From Poteriospumella lacustris (Eukaryota; Sar; Chrysophyceae; Chromulinales; Dinobryaceae), in NCBI GenBank assembly GCA_008000375.1, contig SMOI01000052.1, positions 81,489-141,643 on the forward strand: 60,155 nucleotides of DNA, in the 5' to 3' direction. How positions within the stretch are numbered: position 1 is the first letter of the stretch; each line of letters begins with the position of its first letter. The notes under the pieces were generated by a model. That model worked only from the letters and a program-made list of their open reading frames with translations. It was not told where the DNA came from and searched no databases. Shown piece after piece: positions 12,306-21,812 of the stretch. The position numbers were made by a program, and so were the translations under genes.

Positions 12306-13739
12306 ATGGCAGCGGAACAAGCGAATCTTGTGGCCTTTGGATCGTGTAACAGACAACGCCTTCCACAATCCTTCTGGAAGCAGATCGGGTCCCTTCATCC
12401 AGATCTTTTCCTGTGGATGGGCGATGCCGTGTATACGAAGGGCTATTCCTTTCCCGCGTTGCCGACCGCTTTTCAACAATTGCTCAGCGATGGGAACTAC
12501 ACCTCGTTTGCGGCGCAGACTACCATTGATGGTGTATGGGATGACCATGACTACGGGGTAAACGATGGAGGTGTGCACGTGGTGGACAAAGCGCAGCGGG
12601 CGCAGGAATACATGCGGTTCTTGCAACAATCCAATCCACCGTCACCGTCGTCCACCGCCGATGTTGACGCGGCCACTGCTCAGGACTTCTCGTGGATGGA
12701 TACTACGGGAGAACATGGTCTGTATCACAGCCGTACGGTTCAAATGGGCCCCGCGTCCGTCAAGTTCTTGTTCCTGGATACGCGGTCGTTTCGCGACGAT
12801 CATTTCGTCCCGTCGCTGGGACAAGTCAAGTTCCCACTGTCCGCCATCATAGCCTCCGCCTTTCGTGGGGCGTATAGTGTGTTAGGCTTTGGACGTCAAT
12901 ACGCGGGGGATGTCTTGGGTACGACGCAATGGGCATGGTTGGAGAATGAGCTGGCGCAGTCGACGGCAGACGTCCATTTCGTGGTCTCGTCGATTCAAGT
13001 GCTGACGTCGAACCCGGTTGTGGAATCGTGGGGTCATTTCCCCATCGCGAAACGCAAATTGATGGATTTATTGGCCAAGTACGATCCCCCACAGTTGCAT
13101 TTCTTATCGGGCGATGTCCATTTGGCCGAGGTATCGCAAGCGACCGTGCACCGTACCGATGGGAGCGTTTCCCGGTGGCAGGAAATCACCTCGTCGGGCA
13201 TGACCCACACCTGCCAAGACAACCCCATCAACAAGGTGTTGTGCCCAGCCATGCTGTATTTGTTTCATCAACATCGATCGACGGTGGACGCCTTCTACAC
13301 CCATCGCAATTTCGGCACGATCGAGTACGTCCCCGCGGGCGGCCCAGCAGCAGCAGCAGCAGCAGCAGCAGCTCGTCATCCATCGCAGCCAACGTTGAAA
13401 GTGAACGTGCGGTCGTTGGAACCCGCGCACATGCTACAGACACAGCCCTTGACGTCCGTCACGATCCCGTTGCCGTCGTCGTCAAGCGCCACCGCCACCA
13501 CCGCCGCCGCAGCGTCACGGGCAGCGATAGCACGTGTGCAATACGCGGACTTCTACGTGATCCCCTGGTATCTCGTGCTCCTGGTGGTCTTGAACGTGCT
13601 TCTGTTCGCTCGGTACCTCTTCGTCGTGCGCCCACAACGCTTGCGCCGTGCTCCACACGCAGTGAATACCGCAACGACACCGGCGACGCCGACGACACCG
13701 ACGACACCGACCACAGGCGCCGCCATCAAAGAGGACTAG
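12306..13739 (+). CDS. PhoD-like metallophosphatase with C-terminal membrane segment
   Basis: About 477 residues from the ATG at 12306 (context CACCATGG); the longer open frame starts only at TTG. The motifs are those of the PhoD/calcineurin-like phosphatases: FGSCNRQ near the N-terminus, LWMGDAVY (metal-binding Asp), GVWDDHDYGVNDGG, and LSGDVHLAE. The family uses two metals to hydrolyse phosphate mono- or diesters. Near the C-terminus a hydrophobic stretch (WYLVLLVVLNVLLFARYLFVV) predicts one membrane anchor, followed by a TPTTPTTP tail. A CAG tract near 13347-13371 encodes Ala. No signal peptide is visible with this start, so an upstream exon carrying one is possible. Converges on the VWA gene. 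Confidence 0.85.
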   Translation: MAAEQANLVAFGSCNRQRLPQSFWKQIGSLHPDLFLWMGDAVYTKGYSFPALPTAFQQLLSDGNYTSFAAQTTIDGVWDDHDYGVNDGGVHVVDKAQRAQEYMRFLQQSNPPSPSSTADVDAATAQDFSWMDTTGEHGLYHSRTVQMGPASVKFLFLDTRSFRDDHFVPSLGQVKFPLSAIIASAFRGAYSVLGFGRQYAGDVLGTTQWAWLENELAQSTADVHFVVSSIQVLTSNPVVESWGHFPIAKRKLMDLLAKYDPPQLHFLSGDVHLAEVSQATVHRTDGSVSRWQEITSSGMTHTCQDNPINKVLCPAMLYLFHQHRSTVDAFYTHRNFGTIEYVPAGGPAAAAAAAAARHPSQPTLKVNVRSLEPAHMLQTQPLTSVTIPLPSSSSATATTAAAASRAAIARVQYADFYVIPWYLVLLVVLNVLLFARYLFVVRPQRLRRAPHAVNTATTPATPTTPTTPTTGAAIKED

Positions 13740-14167
13740 CCTCTCGGACACTGCCGCATGCTCTGTAAACAAAACACACAAGCTCTCTCGTGGGTGTGTT
13801 GCTTTACGATCGTACAACGATAATTAGAGCTTAGAGCGTCGTCGACGCAGCAGAGGACGACCGGCCGGTAACGAGCAACACACAAATCAAACCAAGCAAG
13901 CAAAACAAGCACACTACACTACAACACATACTATTTGAAGCAAATGAAACGAATGAACGAACGGAGAAGTGGCTTTGGGTGTTGGGGAAGGGGAAGAGGG
14001 GAGGTGTGACCGCGTCACTTGCACCGTTACTCTGTGGGTGTGAGAGGAGAGGAGAAGAGAGGGGTATGGAGCACGGAGCGCCACCGCCAATGAACAACCA
14101 AAGCGAAAGCAAAAGCAGCGAAAACAACGACAACAACTACAGAAACAAGAAGAAAACAGCGGGACGG
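13740..14167. other. Intergenic, tail-to-tail
   Basis: 3' flanks of the PhoD-like and first VWA genes. Purine-rich (GGGGAAGAGGGGAGG and AGAGGAGAGGAGAAGAGAGG). No gene is seen. Confidence 0.5.
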
Positions 14168-15397
14168 TTAGCTGATCACACAGGAGGATCCACCACCATT
14201 CGCCTTCGCCTTCAACGTCTGTAAACCCGACAGACTGATCCACGGACGCAGCGTCTTCTTGATCGGGCACCACGTCTCTGGTGTACGTGACAATGCCCCT
14301 TGCAACGCCAATTTGAATCCATTCCAATCGACTTCGGGATGTGGATACGTATTCACCGTGCCACCGAGAATGACCGAGATCATCACCCGGGCTTGTTCCA
14401 TCGTCATAGCCGTTTCATCGAGTAAATCTAGCTCTTTCACGGGAATGCCAAATTCACGCAAACGATGCAACGGTTCACCGTACGTCAACCAGGGGTTGTG
14501 TTCGGTGACTTCTTGGGCTTCGCCACAGAGATCGTCCAAGACGTCCATGTCCAATTCCAATTCGTTGTCGACGTTGTTCCAATACTGCACGATACGCTCC
14601 TCATCGGTGCACAAGCGAATCACCACCCACGCGGGTAGATCTTTCAAGGGACGTAACGCCTGGGCGATATCACCGTCGCTGGATTCACCATCGGTCGCAA
14701 TGACAACACACGCCTTTTGACCCGCCGCACGAAGACCCGGGGCCAAATGACGAATCTGCTCGGTCACTTCCCGGATATGGCGACACAGGGGCGTTCCTCC
14801 ACTGGGGGATCCATCAAGAATGGCTTGGAACGTTTGCAAACGAGAGTCTTCATCCTCCGATCCGTCACCAATCATCATGGGCGGCGCTCCGTTCAAGAGA
14901 CGGAACTCGGTGGGGGCACCCGTCGCATGGGCGAGCTCCGCATGGAACTTCAACGTGGCTGTTAACTCACTCCAACGTGAACATGGGATCAACTTGTAAT
15001 GGCCAGGAGAAATCTCAGTCAGACGTTTACCATCCGATGTGGACATGGACCCAGAATCGTCACAAATGAAATAGCGGACCGGGACACGAGCCAAATTCTT
15101 CACAAACACTTCCTGCAGACCAGGCGGCCATCGATGTCGGGAGAGCAACGCACGTGCACCTCCATCATTGACAAAGGACATATGTCCCACGATCCCGCTT
15201 AAACCTGGACGAAGAGGGGCGGCAGGGGCGGATGGGGCAGAAGGTGCCGAGGGAGCCGACGGAGGAGCCGTGGCACCAAAACCTTGAGCAGGAGGCGCAG
15301 GTGAAGCATTTGCTGTCACATAAATCGGCTGTGCGTCAACAGGAACCGCATATGCTTGGACATAGGTAGGTTGATGCGGATCTGGTTGGCCTTTCAT
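14168..15397 (-). CDS. VWA-domain protein with C-terminal CaaX box, copy 1
   Basis: About 409 residues from the ATG at 15397 (MKGQPDPHQ); the frame stays open to 15667 but the extra part has no ATG-supported, protein-like sequence. A Pro/Ala/Ser-rich N-terminus is followed by a von Willebrand A domain with a complete MIDAS: CDDSGSMS (DxSxS), SPSGGTPLC (Thr) and IATDGESSD (Asp). The last four residues are CVIS, a CaaX motif predicting prenylation and membrane attachment. The partner at 27213-28411 shares most of the sequence and also ends in a CaaX box. VWA domains bind protein partners through a metal; the partner here is unknown. This copy has no intron in the region where copy 2 does. Confidence 0.85.
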   Translation of the reverse strand: MKGQPDPHQPTYVQAYAVPVDAQPIYVTANASPAPPAQGFGATAPPSAPSAPSAPSAPAAPLRPGLSGIVGHMSFVNDGGARALLSRHRWPPGLQEVFVKNLARVPVRYFICDDSGSMSTSDGKRLTEISPGHYKLIPCSRWSELTATLKFHAELAHATGAPTEFRLLNGAPPMMIGDGSEDEDSRLQTFQAILDGSPSGGTPLCRHIREVTEQIRHLAPGLRAAGQKACVVIATDGESSDGDIAQALRPLKDLPAWVVIRLCTDEERIVQYWNNVDNELELDMDVLDDLCGEAQEVTEHNPWLTYGEPLHRLREFGIPVKELDLLDETAMTMEQARVMISVILGGTVNTYPHPEVDWNGFKLALQGALSRTPETWCPIKKTLRPWISLSGLQTLKAKANGGGSSCVIS

Positions 15398-16179
15398 TGT
15401 TGGATACTCTTTGTCTAAAACTATCAACCGAAAGAGACCGTGAAGCACTTTGAGGGCGACAACAATAAAATATTGAGGAAAAATATATGTATGAATCTTC
15501 TCCTCAGATGTGTATTTGCGGGAGCTTCCTTTGGGAAGAAGGCCAACAAAGCTTGCTGTTCGGAAATGGTGGGAAAACTCTGCTGCCATTTGGACAGCAT
15601 CTCCCCAAACCAATAAAAACATCTGCGTTCTTTGGGGGGGTATTGGCGTATTTGGCACAAGAGGCAATGAAACGCCTTTTCAGCCGTCTCGACGTCTCGA
15701 GTAGTGTCGGTGCCGAAGGGGATCGATCGATCAAAGAGAAGACATCGTCGTTCGTGTCGAATTCCACACGCCAGTTTCCTGGAGCACTTCACGAAGCATT
15801 CTGGGGCGTCAAGATCTGAAGAAGACTGCAGTTTGGAATGTATACATGTAGGTGGAACTCAAAGCGTGGAGATCGCGCATAGCAGTGAAGTCAAATAGTT
15901 GCCAACAACGTAGCACGTTTATGGGACAAGTTACACAGCAACAGCAACAACGTGGTGAATAAATACAGTGGAGAAGGTCAAGTGTTGTCGGTGAAGGTTG
16001 TGGCCGTGGAGGTCAAAATTGCAAAGAAATAAACGAACAGTCATCAGGAGGGGCATCGAGAGCGACGGCGATGGATGCCCACCGACGGCGGAGAACACAA
16101 CTTCTGGGGCGAGCGAAGCCTCACACCGGAAGGGTGGACAAAGAACTGACTGTGACTGTGACTGTGCCTGGGAGCTGGT
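15398..16179. other. Intergenic region upstream of VWA copy 1
   Basis: Both strands carry overlapping open frames of 87-122 codons (for example 15424-15792 minus and 15487-15819 plus), but none has a recognisable family or a convincing start. Probably 5' flank of the VWA gene plus 3' flank of the Ala/Glu-rich gene. Confidence 0.35.
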
Positions 16180-17478
16180 TTACTTTTTGCTGGAGCCAAA
16201 GAAGTAAGAGAAGATGGAGCGCTTGGCAGGAGCCTCAGCAGCCGGGGCATCGGCAGCAGGAGCAGCAGCGGTCTCAGCGGCGGCGGTCTCAGCAGCAGGA
16301 GCTTCAGCAGCAGCCGCTTCAGCTTCGGCGGGCTTCTCAGCCTCGGCAGGCGCAGCTTCGGCAGCAGCAGGAGCCTCGGTGGTGGCAGGAGTTTCCTCAG
16401 CAGCCGGAGCTTCCGTCGCAGGGGCAGCGGATTCGGTGGCCTCAACTGTAACAGTGACATCCTCCGCCGCAACGGCAGGCGCGGGAGTGGCAGCAGCGGC
16501 CGCCAAGACCTCCTCAACCGGCTTGATTTCAATTTGGCCCGTGTACACTTCAGGCTCTTCCTCGGTCGCCGACTCCTTCTCCGCTTCAGCGGCCACAGGA
16601 GCAGGGACGTGAGCAGCAGGAGCATCCTCCGCCTTCACTTCCCAGGCTTCCACCTCTTCAGCCTTCAAGGCTTCTTCCTCGGTAACACCAAGAGTCTGCA
16701 ACACCGCAGCAACTTCCTTCTTGGCCTCCTCACGAAGAACAGCTTGTTCTTCTTGGAACTTCTCGGCCTTCTCCTCCCAAACTTCGGCACTTTCGGTGGC
16801 AGCACCTTCAGCAACGATGCCCAACGATTCGCGAACAACTTGCAATTCCTCCTCCGACTTCTTGCGATCGGCCTCTTCCGCGTCGTGCTCTTGTTGAGCC
16901 TTCGCCTCCCACGCCTCAACAGCGGGTGCCTCTTCAGCGACAGCCGCGACAACCTTCTTTCGGCGAATCTTGATCACAACACCATCAGGTCCGGTCTCCT
17001 CAACTTCCTCCTCATCATCAGCAAGAGGGGCTTCCTCAACAGCGGCGGCAGGGGCCTCCTCGACAGCGGCAGCAGGGGCCTCCTCGACAGCAGCGGGAGC
17101 CTCCTCGACAGCGGCAGCAGGGGCCTCCTCGACAGCAGCGGGAGCCTCCTCAACCGCAGCGGGAGCCTCCTCGACCGCGGCAGCAGGGGCCTCTTCCACA
17201 GCAGCGGGAGCCTCTTCAACAACGGCAGCAGGGGCCTCCTCGACAGCAGCGGGAGCCTCCTCGACCGCGGCAGCAGGGGCCTCCTCGACAGCAGCGGGAG
17301 CCTCCTCGACAGCAGCAGGAGCCTCCTCGACAGCAGCGGGAGCTTCCTCAGCAGGGGCCTCCACAGTGGCAGCCTCTTCGACAACAGGGGCCTCCACAAC
17401 AGGAGTCTCTACGACTTCAGTGGTTTCTTCCTTGGTAACAGTTTCAACAGTTTCAACAGTTTCAGTAGACTCGCTCAT
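16180..17478 (-). CDS. Ala/Glu/Pro repeat protein, unknown function
   Basis: 432 residues from the ATG at 17478 (MSESTETVE); the upstream part of the open frame is not needed. Residues about 35-165 are about 14 tandem EEAPAAV/EEAPAAAV units. Next comes GPDGVVIKIRRKKV, then a helical Glu/Ala/Lys-rich middle with three EAWEAKAQQE-like segments (AWEAKAQQE, VWEEKAEKF, AWEVKAED), a second Ala/Glu/Pro-rich part and a basic-aromatic C-terminus KRSIFSYFFGSSKK. It has no cysteine-rich or enzymatic motif. The composition suggests an extended scaffold or cortical protein, but I do not recognise a family. The repeat DNA is highly regular, so copy number probably varies between strains. Confidence 0.75.
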   Translation of the reverse strand: MSESTETVETVETVTKEETTEVVETPVVEAPVVEEAATVEAPAEEAPAAVEEAPAAVEEAPAAVEEAPAAAVEEAPAAVEEAPAAVVEEAPAAVEEAPAAAVEEAPAAVEEAPAAVEEAPAAAVEEAPAAVEEAPAAAVEEAPAAAVEEAPLADDEEEVEETGPDGVVIKIRRKKVVAAVAEEAPAVEAWEAKAQQEHDAEEADRKKSEEELQVVRESLGIVAEGAATESAEVWEEKAEKFQEEQAVLREEAKKEVAAVLQTLGVTEEEALKAEEVEAWEVKAEDAPAAHVPAPVAAEAEKESATEEEPEVYTGQIEIKPVEEVLAAAAATPAPAVAAEDVTVTVEATESAAPATEAPAAEETPATTEAPAAAEAAPAEAEKPAEAEAAAAEAPAAETAAAETAAAPAADAPAAEAPAKRSIFSYFFGSSKK

Positions 17479-17865
17479 TCTTTGATCAGATGATATATTC
17501 GATATAAACAATGGACAAGACCTAAAAAACGGTCAAATCGTTGCATGCAATGCAAGCAATGAAGCCTCTTGGTCATGGGTGTCGAACGTTGATCTCGAAC
17601 GTCCATTTTCACCCGCACCCCTGCCACCTGCCACACACAGCGCCCACTGCCGGAGAGGCGCGAACCGACGGATGCTCACGTGCAGATGCTCCTCTGTGCA
17701 ACGGTAGCAGTAGTGCGACACACACTCTACTAGTGTGAGAGGAGAACCGTCCTCCAGGTCACTGTATGTTATCAATTGTTTATTTTTAGCAATCAGATGA
17801 TTTTAACATACACACGACCAACTATCTAATAATCCCACATTCGAAACAGAACCAACATTTCATTT
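17479..17865. other. Intergenic
   Basis: 5' flank of the repeat-protein gene and 3' flank of the prolyl-hydroxylase gene. TTGCATGCAATGCAAGCAATG near 17540 is a short GCA/TGC-rich stretch. No gene is seen. Confidence 0.4.
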
Positions 17866-19869
17866 TTAGTTGTCTTCATCGTCCTCCACATCTTCAGCTT
17901 CACTGTCCTCGTTGCTGTCACTGCCATCATCATCTTCATCGTCATCACCAGTGTCCAACACTTTGTATTCCGTGGCGATGTCCCAACGAGAGCCAGGTGC
18001 ATTAGCCGACACGTACTTGACAAATTTCATGATTCCTTCGTCACGCAGCACCAAGCTCAATGAGTTGCTCAACGCTGAGACGGACAACAACGTCGTTTGC
18101 TCCTTGCGATTCTTGGTCTTATCAGAAGTGGTGAGGTCCTTTTCATCCTCCTCCTCCTTCTCCTCCGCTTCTTCGTCTTCTTCCTCCCCATCTTTCTCTT
18201 GACGGTAGACTTCTGCCGCTTCCGCATTCTCGGCATCGTCGTCCGCTTCGATGAAGCATTCAAAACCGCCCACATCACCGTCTTCCCACAAAATACCATA
18301 ATCCTCTTCATCACCACCGGCTTCCAAGATTATTTCCTCTTCTTCCTCATCCTTGCCATCGGTAGCCGAGCTCTTCTTTCCTTTCTTCTTTTTCTCCACC
18401 TCCGCCTTGCGCTTCTTGTTCTTCGTGGCTTTGCCCTTGCCAGACGAGTTCAACGCCTCCAAGACACGGTCTTCCACTTCTTTGTCGTCATTAACGAAGC
18501 ATAATGTGGCATCCAAATGCTTTTCTTTCGTCAATAAACTGTAATGGGCCACCGTGTAGTCGAAACCAGGACGGAAACGACGAACTTCTTGTTGGTAGCT
18601 CAAGAGGATCATAGTCGTGATCGCCGAGACATACTTCGCGAACAATTCGGATTTCAGAAACTCTCCCACCAAGCTCATGTACTTTCCTGCATTATCTGCC
18701 GAATTTCCGGTCTCTGTAGCTTCACCAGTGGGAGTGTACTGCAAGTAACGCTTCTTATGAGGAGGACCAAGGACTGACCACTCGGAAGTCACACCAACCG
18801 AATAATCCAAGCTCGGACGACCTTTACCCAACTTATCCGTATGATCCGCGGTAATGATGGCAGACAAAATATCCTCCGAGATGGTAGGTGAGAGGAAGTT
18901 GTGCAGTTGAACGGAAGAATCTTCAATGAATTGTTTGCGAATGCGTGAGATCGCCTTCACATTGAGATAGTCGGATGACAGCCATTTGCTGAGCTCCTTG
19001 ACATCGTCGCGGGTCAATCCAAAGATAGATCCAGAGGGAAACGTCTTCATCTCCTCGGTAGGAACAACTTGGTAAGGAATGTTCGTGTACTCATCGACCT
19101 TGTCACCCTTGGACAAAATCTGCTGCAAGGAGGACATGTCCGAACCAACGGGCGGCTGTGCCGCATGATACCAACCAGAAATCGACAAACGGGGACGATG
19201 CTTCGAGAACACTTCTTGAACCGAATGATAACTTCTACCTGGCTGAACAGTAAAGAAGAGCATCGAGTTGAATGTAGGCAAGATAGATTTGGTGGGGTTC
19301 GCGACGGGGACGCCTTGCAAATTGCTCAAATTCGTAGGGTCAACAATCGACGAAGGGTCCAATGGGTACAGCTCTACTGCTCCACCTTCCTCAACTGTCC
19401 AAGGATCATCAGGATCCGAGAGATAAATGATATAGGACACGCAGCGTGTTCCGATAACGTCATCGTGGCACAACAGATGGCAAGAATTCGCGTACGCGTT
19501 GGCCGAGCAATCGACACGATCAATCAATTCTGTGCAACCGGTGATACGCTGGATCATATTGCGAAATTCCTGAGAATAAATAACATTGCGAAGCTTCAAG
19601 AAGCTTGGCATATTGTCCTGCAGACTCTCCTCACTGATGGCTCCCAACTCCGCAGTTTGGAACACCTTGAAGAGGTCAGTTTCTTTGAAGTTCGCCTTCA
19701 TGTTGGTCGTCAATTCGCGATGAACTTCAGCAAGAAATGACGTATCACACAATGGATCGAGGACACAATGGGTGTATGGGCCACTGGTTTGGCACTCATG
19801 TGCCAGACGATCAACTTCTGCTTGATAGGCAGAGTACGACGGACGAAGCTTTTCACTCAAAATTTCCAT
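17866..19869 (-). CDS. OGFOD1/Tpa1/Ofd1-type 2-oxoglutarate- and Fe(II)-dependent prolyl hydroxylase
   Basis: 667 residues from the ATG at 19869 (MEILSEKLRPSY); the open frame begins further upstream only at TTG. The N-terminal double-stranded beta-helix has the iron-binding set: LCHDDVIGTR (HxD), RSYHSVQEV (distal His) and RLSISGWYH (Arg for 2-oxoglutarate). A second, C-terminal oxygenase-like domain follows (LSPTISEDIL through RFRPGFDYTVAHYSLL), the two-domain plan of Ofd1/Tpa1/OGFOD1. A long Lys- and Glu/Asp-rich insertion (about residues 485-590) splits the C-terminal domain before SLVLRDEGIMKFVKYVS, and the tail is acidic. In yeast and animals this enzyme hydroxylates a proline of ribosomal protein uS12. 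Divergent from the Mg2+ channel gene. Confidence 0.9.
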   Translation of the reverse strand: MEILSEKLRPSYSAYQAEVDRLAHECQTSGPYTHCVLDPLCDTSFLAEVHRELTTNMKANFKETDLFKVFQTAELGAISEESLQDNMPSFLKLRNVIYSQEFRNMIQRITGCTELIDRVDCSANAYANSCHLLCHDDVIGTRCVSYIIYLSDPDDPWTVEEGGAVELYPLDPSSIVDPTNLSNLQGVPVANPTKSILPTFNSMLFFTVQPGRSYHSVQEVFSKHRPRLSISGWYHAAQPPVGSDMSSLQQILSKGDKVDEYTNIPYQVVPTEEMKTFPSGSIFGLTRDDVKELSKWLSSDYLNVKAISRIRKQFIEDSSVQLHNFLSPTISEDILSAIITADHTDKLGKGRPSLDYSVGVTSEWSVLGPPHKKRYLQYTPTGEATETGNSADNAGKYMSLVGEFLKSELFAKYVSAITTMILLSYQQEVRRFRPGFDYTVAHYSLLTKEKHLDATLCFVNDDKEVEDRVLEALNSSGKGKATKNKKRKAEVEKKKKGKKSSATDGKDEEEEEIILEAGGDEEDYGILWEDGDVGGFECFIEADDDAENAEAAEVYRQEKDGEEEDEEAEEKEEEDEKDLTTSDKTKNRKEQTTLLSVSALSNSLSLVLRDEGIMKFVKYVSANAPGSRWDIATEYKVLDTGDDDEDDDGSDSNEDSEAEDVEDDEDN

Positions 19870-20448
19870 GATTGATAAATCACTCCGCAATCAACTTTTC
19901 CGTAAGATTCACAGTGAATTGATTAGCAAGTAATCCTCACCTTTGCATCATGAATCTTGGAAGGCCGTCTATTGTTGACCGAAGCCAAGAAAAGCAATTT
20001 CTCGTCCGGCGAAATCTCCAAGGCCATCCATCGGTTCATCGTCGTCGTCGTCATCAAGTCCCATCCCCTCACCTAAACCAACCTACAAAACGAACCCAGA
20101 TCCAACAGTTCAATCAGTCCAATCTTTACCAACTGGTGGCAATAATTACCTTATTTTTCAAGCCATTGGATACGTTTTTAACCTTTCATGATATAAGTAT
20201 AAGCTGTAAAGTAAAAGTCTTCACCCCCTTTGCTTGTCGTAGTACGAGGAACCAGCTTGTATGGTGCAGCAAAGTAGCACAGCGCACAGCCACAGCAGCA
20301 GCGGAGCTGCACACGATGATGATGTTTGTCGATGACACTTCTGGACGATGGTCCTTGAGTTGACAACGAAAGAAAATGTCCACCGAACTATGCTCTGGTC
20401 GCTGAGAATCAGAGGCAATGACTGCAGAAAAGTAAATGAGTTTGCGCA
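19870..20448. other. Divergent intergenic region
   Basis: Between the hydroxylase start (19869) and the channel start (20449). Short open frames on both strands show no family resemblance. A CACAGCCACAGCAGCAGCGG stretch lies near 20284. Confidence 0.4.
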
Positions 20449-21696
20449 ATGATGTTCAGACTGACCAAGTATCTCCAATTTTCAGTCTTTGTAGTGATTG
20501 CATTGGCAGCATGCATTGACTTTGCTGGTGCTTCAGAAACTCCGAGTCCTTTCTTTTCCACAGGAAGTGCGTGGATGACAGCTACTTCCCAGCGTCCGCT
20601 TGAAATGATTCGAATAAACTGTAAAGGTGAATCCGTGATGGCTCAAGCGATGAAGCAGCAGCTTGCAAAGGAGCTTGGTCTGCCTCTCCGTGATCTGCGG
20701 TACATCGACCCATCATATCCCTCTCAAATTCATTCCACATTCATCGCACGACCTGGTATTATATTAATGAGTTTGGAAGGCATCAAAGTGATTGTGAAGA
20801 GCGATGAGGCTCTCATCTTCGGTGTCGAAGAACCTGAGGTGCAAAAGTATGTTTCAGTTTTGCAACTACATCTTCGTCACCGTTCAGCTTTGAATGCTGA
20901 GAAATCTCCCCACGACAATCTTGAGTATGCGAACAACAGTCGGTTTGAATTATTTGTAGTGGATGCTGCCCTGAATCTTGTGTGCAGCTCATTGCTATTC
21001 AAAGTGCGAGAGCTGGAGCCCCTAACAATTGCCGCATTGAAAGATTTACGTGCGGAATCGAAAGGACTGGATGCAATTCAAACACAAGCAGATGAACTAT
21101 TACCTGTCAAGAATATCTTGGATGAATATCGCAAGCGCATTAGAGAAATCAAAGGGGCGATTTCTGATGTTCTTAATTCTGACGATGATATGGCGATGAT
21201 GTGCTTGTCAACAATACCCACCACAGAGGAGCAGCACGATAGACTGAGTTCTTCTATAAGCTCTATGGTATCGAACATAAAACAGATGCCAGCTTCTCCT
21301 TTACGCAGGCGATTTCGGGGAATGAAGGGCTTGAGCCCGATGGAAATGGAGTTCTCGGCAACTGAGTCCATATTTGAAAACTATCTCCATGACAGTGAAT
21401 GGATTTCCGCTGAGATTGACGATCTGTTGGATGAAATTAAGCACACAGAAGATCACGTGGCGCTACAATTAGATCTTCTCAGAAACCGTATCCTAAAGGT
21501 CGAGTTGGTGCTGTCCATAGTTTCTTTCGTCGTTTCCCTTGGCGGACTCGTTACTGGCTTGTTCGGGATGAATCTCATAAACCACCTTGAGAAAAGCCGC
21601 CATGCATTTGCTATCGTTAGTGTATTGCTTGCAGCTGGTCTTGGGAGCGTCTTTCAGTCATTGTATCAGTTCGCCAAGTATCAGAAGTTGCTATGA
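20449..21696 (+). CDS. CorA/MRS2-family Mg2+ channel
   Basis: 415 residues, intronless. An N-terminal hydrophobic segment (FSVFVVIALAACIDFAGA) may be a signal peptide or organelle presequence. The long helical cytosol/matrix-type domain includes DAALNLVCSSLLFKV, close to the plant/yeast MRS2 pattern around the long helix. Two C-terminal membrane helices follow (ILKVELVLSIVSFVVSLGGLVTGLF and FAIVSVLLAAGLGSVFQ), joined by the hallmark GMN tripeptide in GLFGMNLINHLE. Members form pentameric Mg2+ channels in mitochondrial, plastid or vacuolar membranes. Which membrane applies here is not settled by the sequence. Confidence 0.92.
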   Translation: MMFRLTKYLQFSVFVVIALAACIDFAGASETPSPFFSTGSAWMTATSQRPLEMIRINCKGESVMAQAMKQQLAKELGLPLRDLRYIDPSYPSQIHSTFIARPGIILMSLEGIKVIVKSDEALIFGVEEPEVQKYVSVLQLHLRHRSALNAEKSPHDNLEYANNSRFELFVVDAALNLVCSSLLFKVRELEPLTIAALKDLRAESKGLDAIQTQADELLPVKNILDEYRKRIREIKGAISDVLNSDDDMAMMCLSTIPTTEEQHDRLSSSISSMVSNIKQMPASPLRRRFRGMKGLSPMEMEFSATESIFENYLHDSEWISAEIDDLLDEIKHTEDHVALQLDLLRNRILKVELVLSIVSFVVSLGGLVTGLFGMNLINHLEKSRHAFAIVSVLLAAGLGSVFQSLYQFAKYQKLL

Positions 21697-21812
21697 GGTT
21701 TACAATTATGGCATGAGGTTTGCATGAAGGTATATGAGTTGAACGTTCAAACAAGTAGCTGAGAACAGAGGAAGAATTTTCTTCTGTCGATATGGTGCAA
21801 TCAATCATTTTC

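Noticed and set aside
15398-15667. N-terminal extension of VWA copy 1
   Set aside because: No ATG in a protein-like context, no counterpart in copy 2, and the ATG at 15397 begins a Pro-rich N-terminus that fits.
16534-17493. 319-codon plus-strand Leu/Ser/Gly frame opposite the Ala/Glu repeat gene
   Set aside because: Antisense reading of the EEAPAAV repeats; repetitive and without its own signals.
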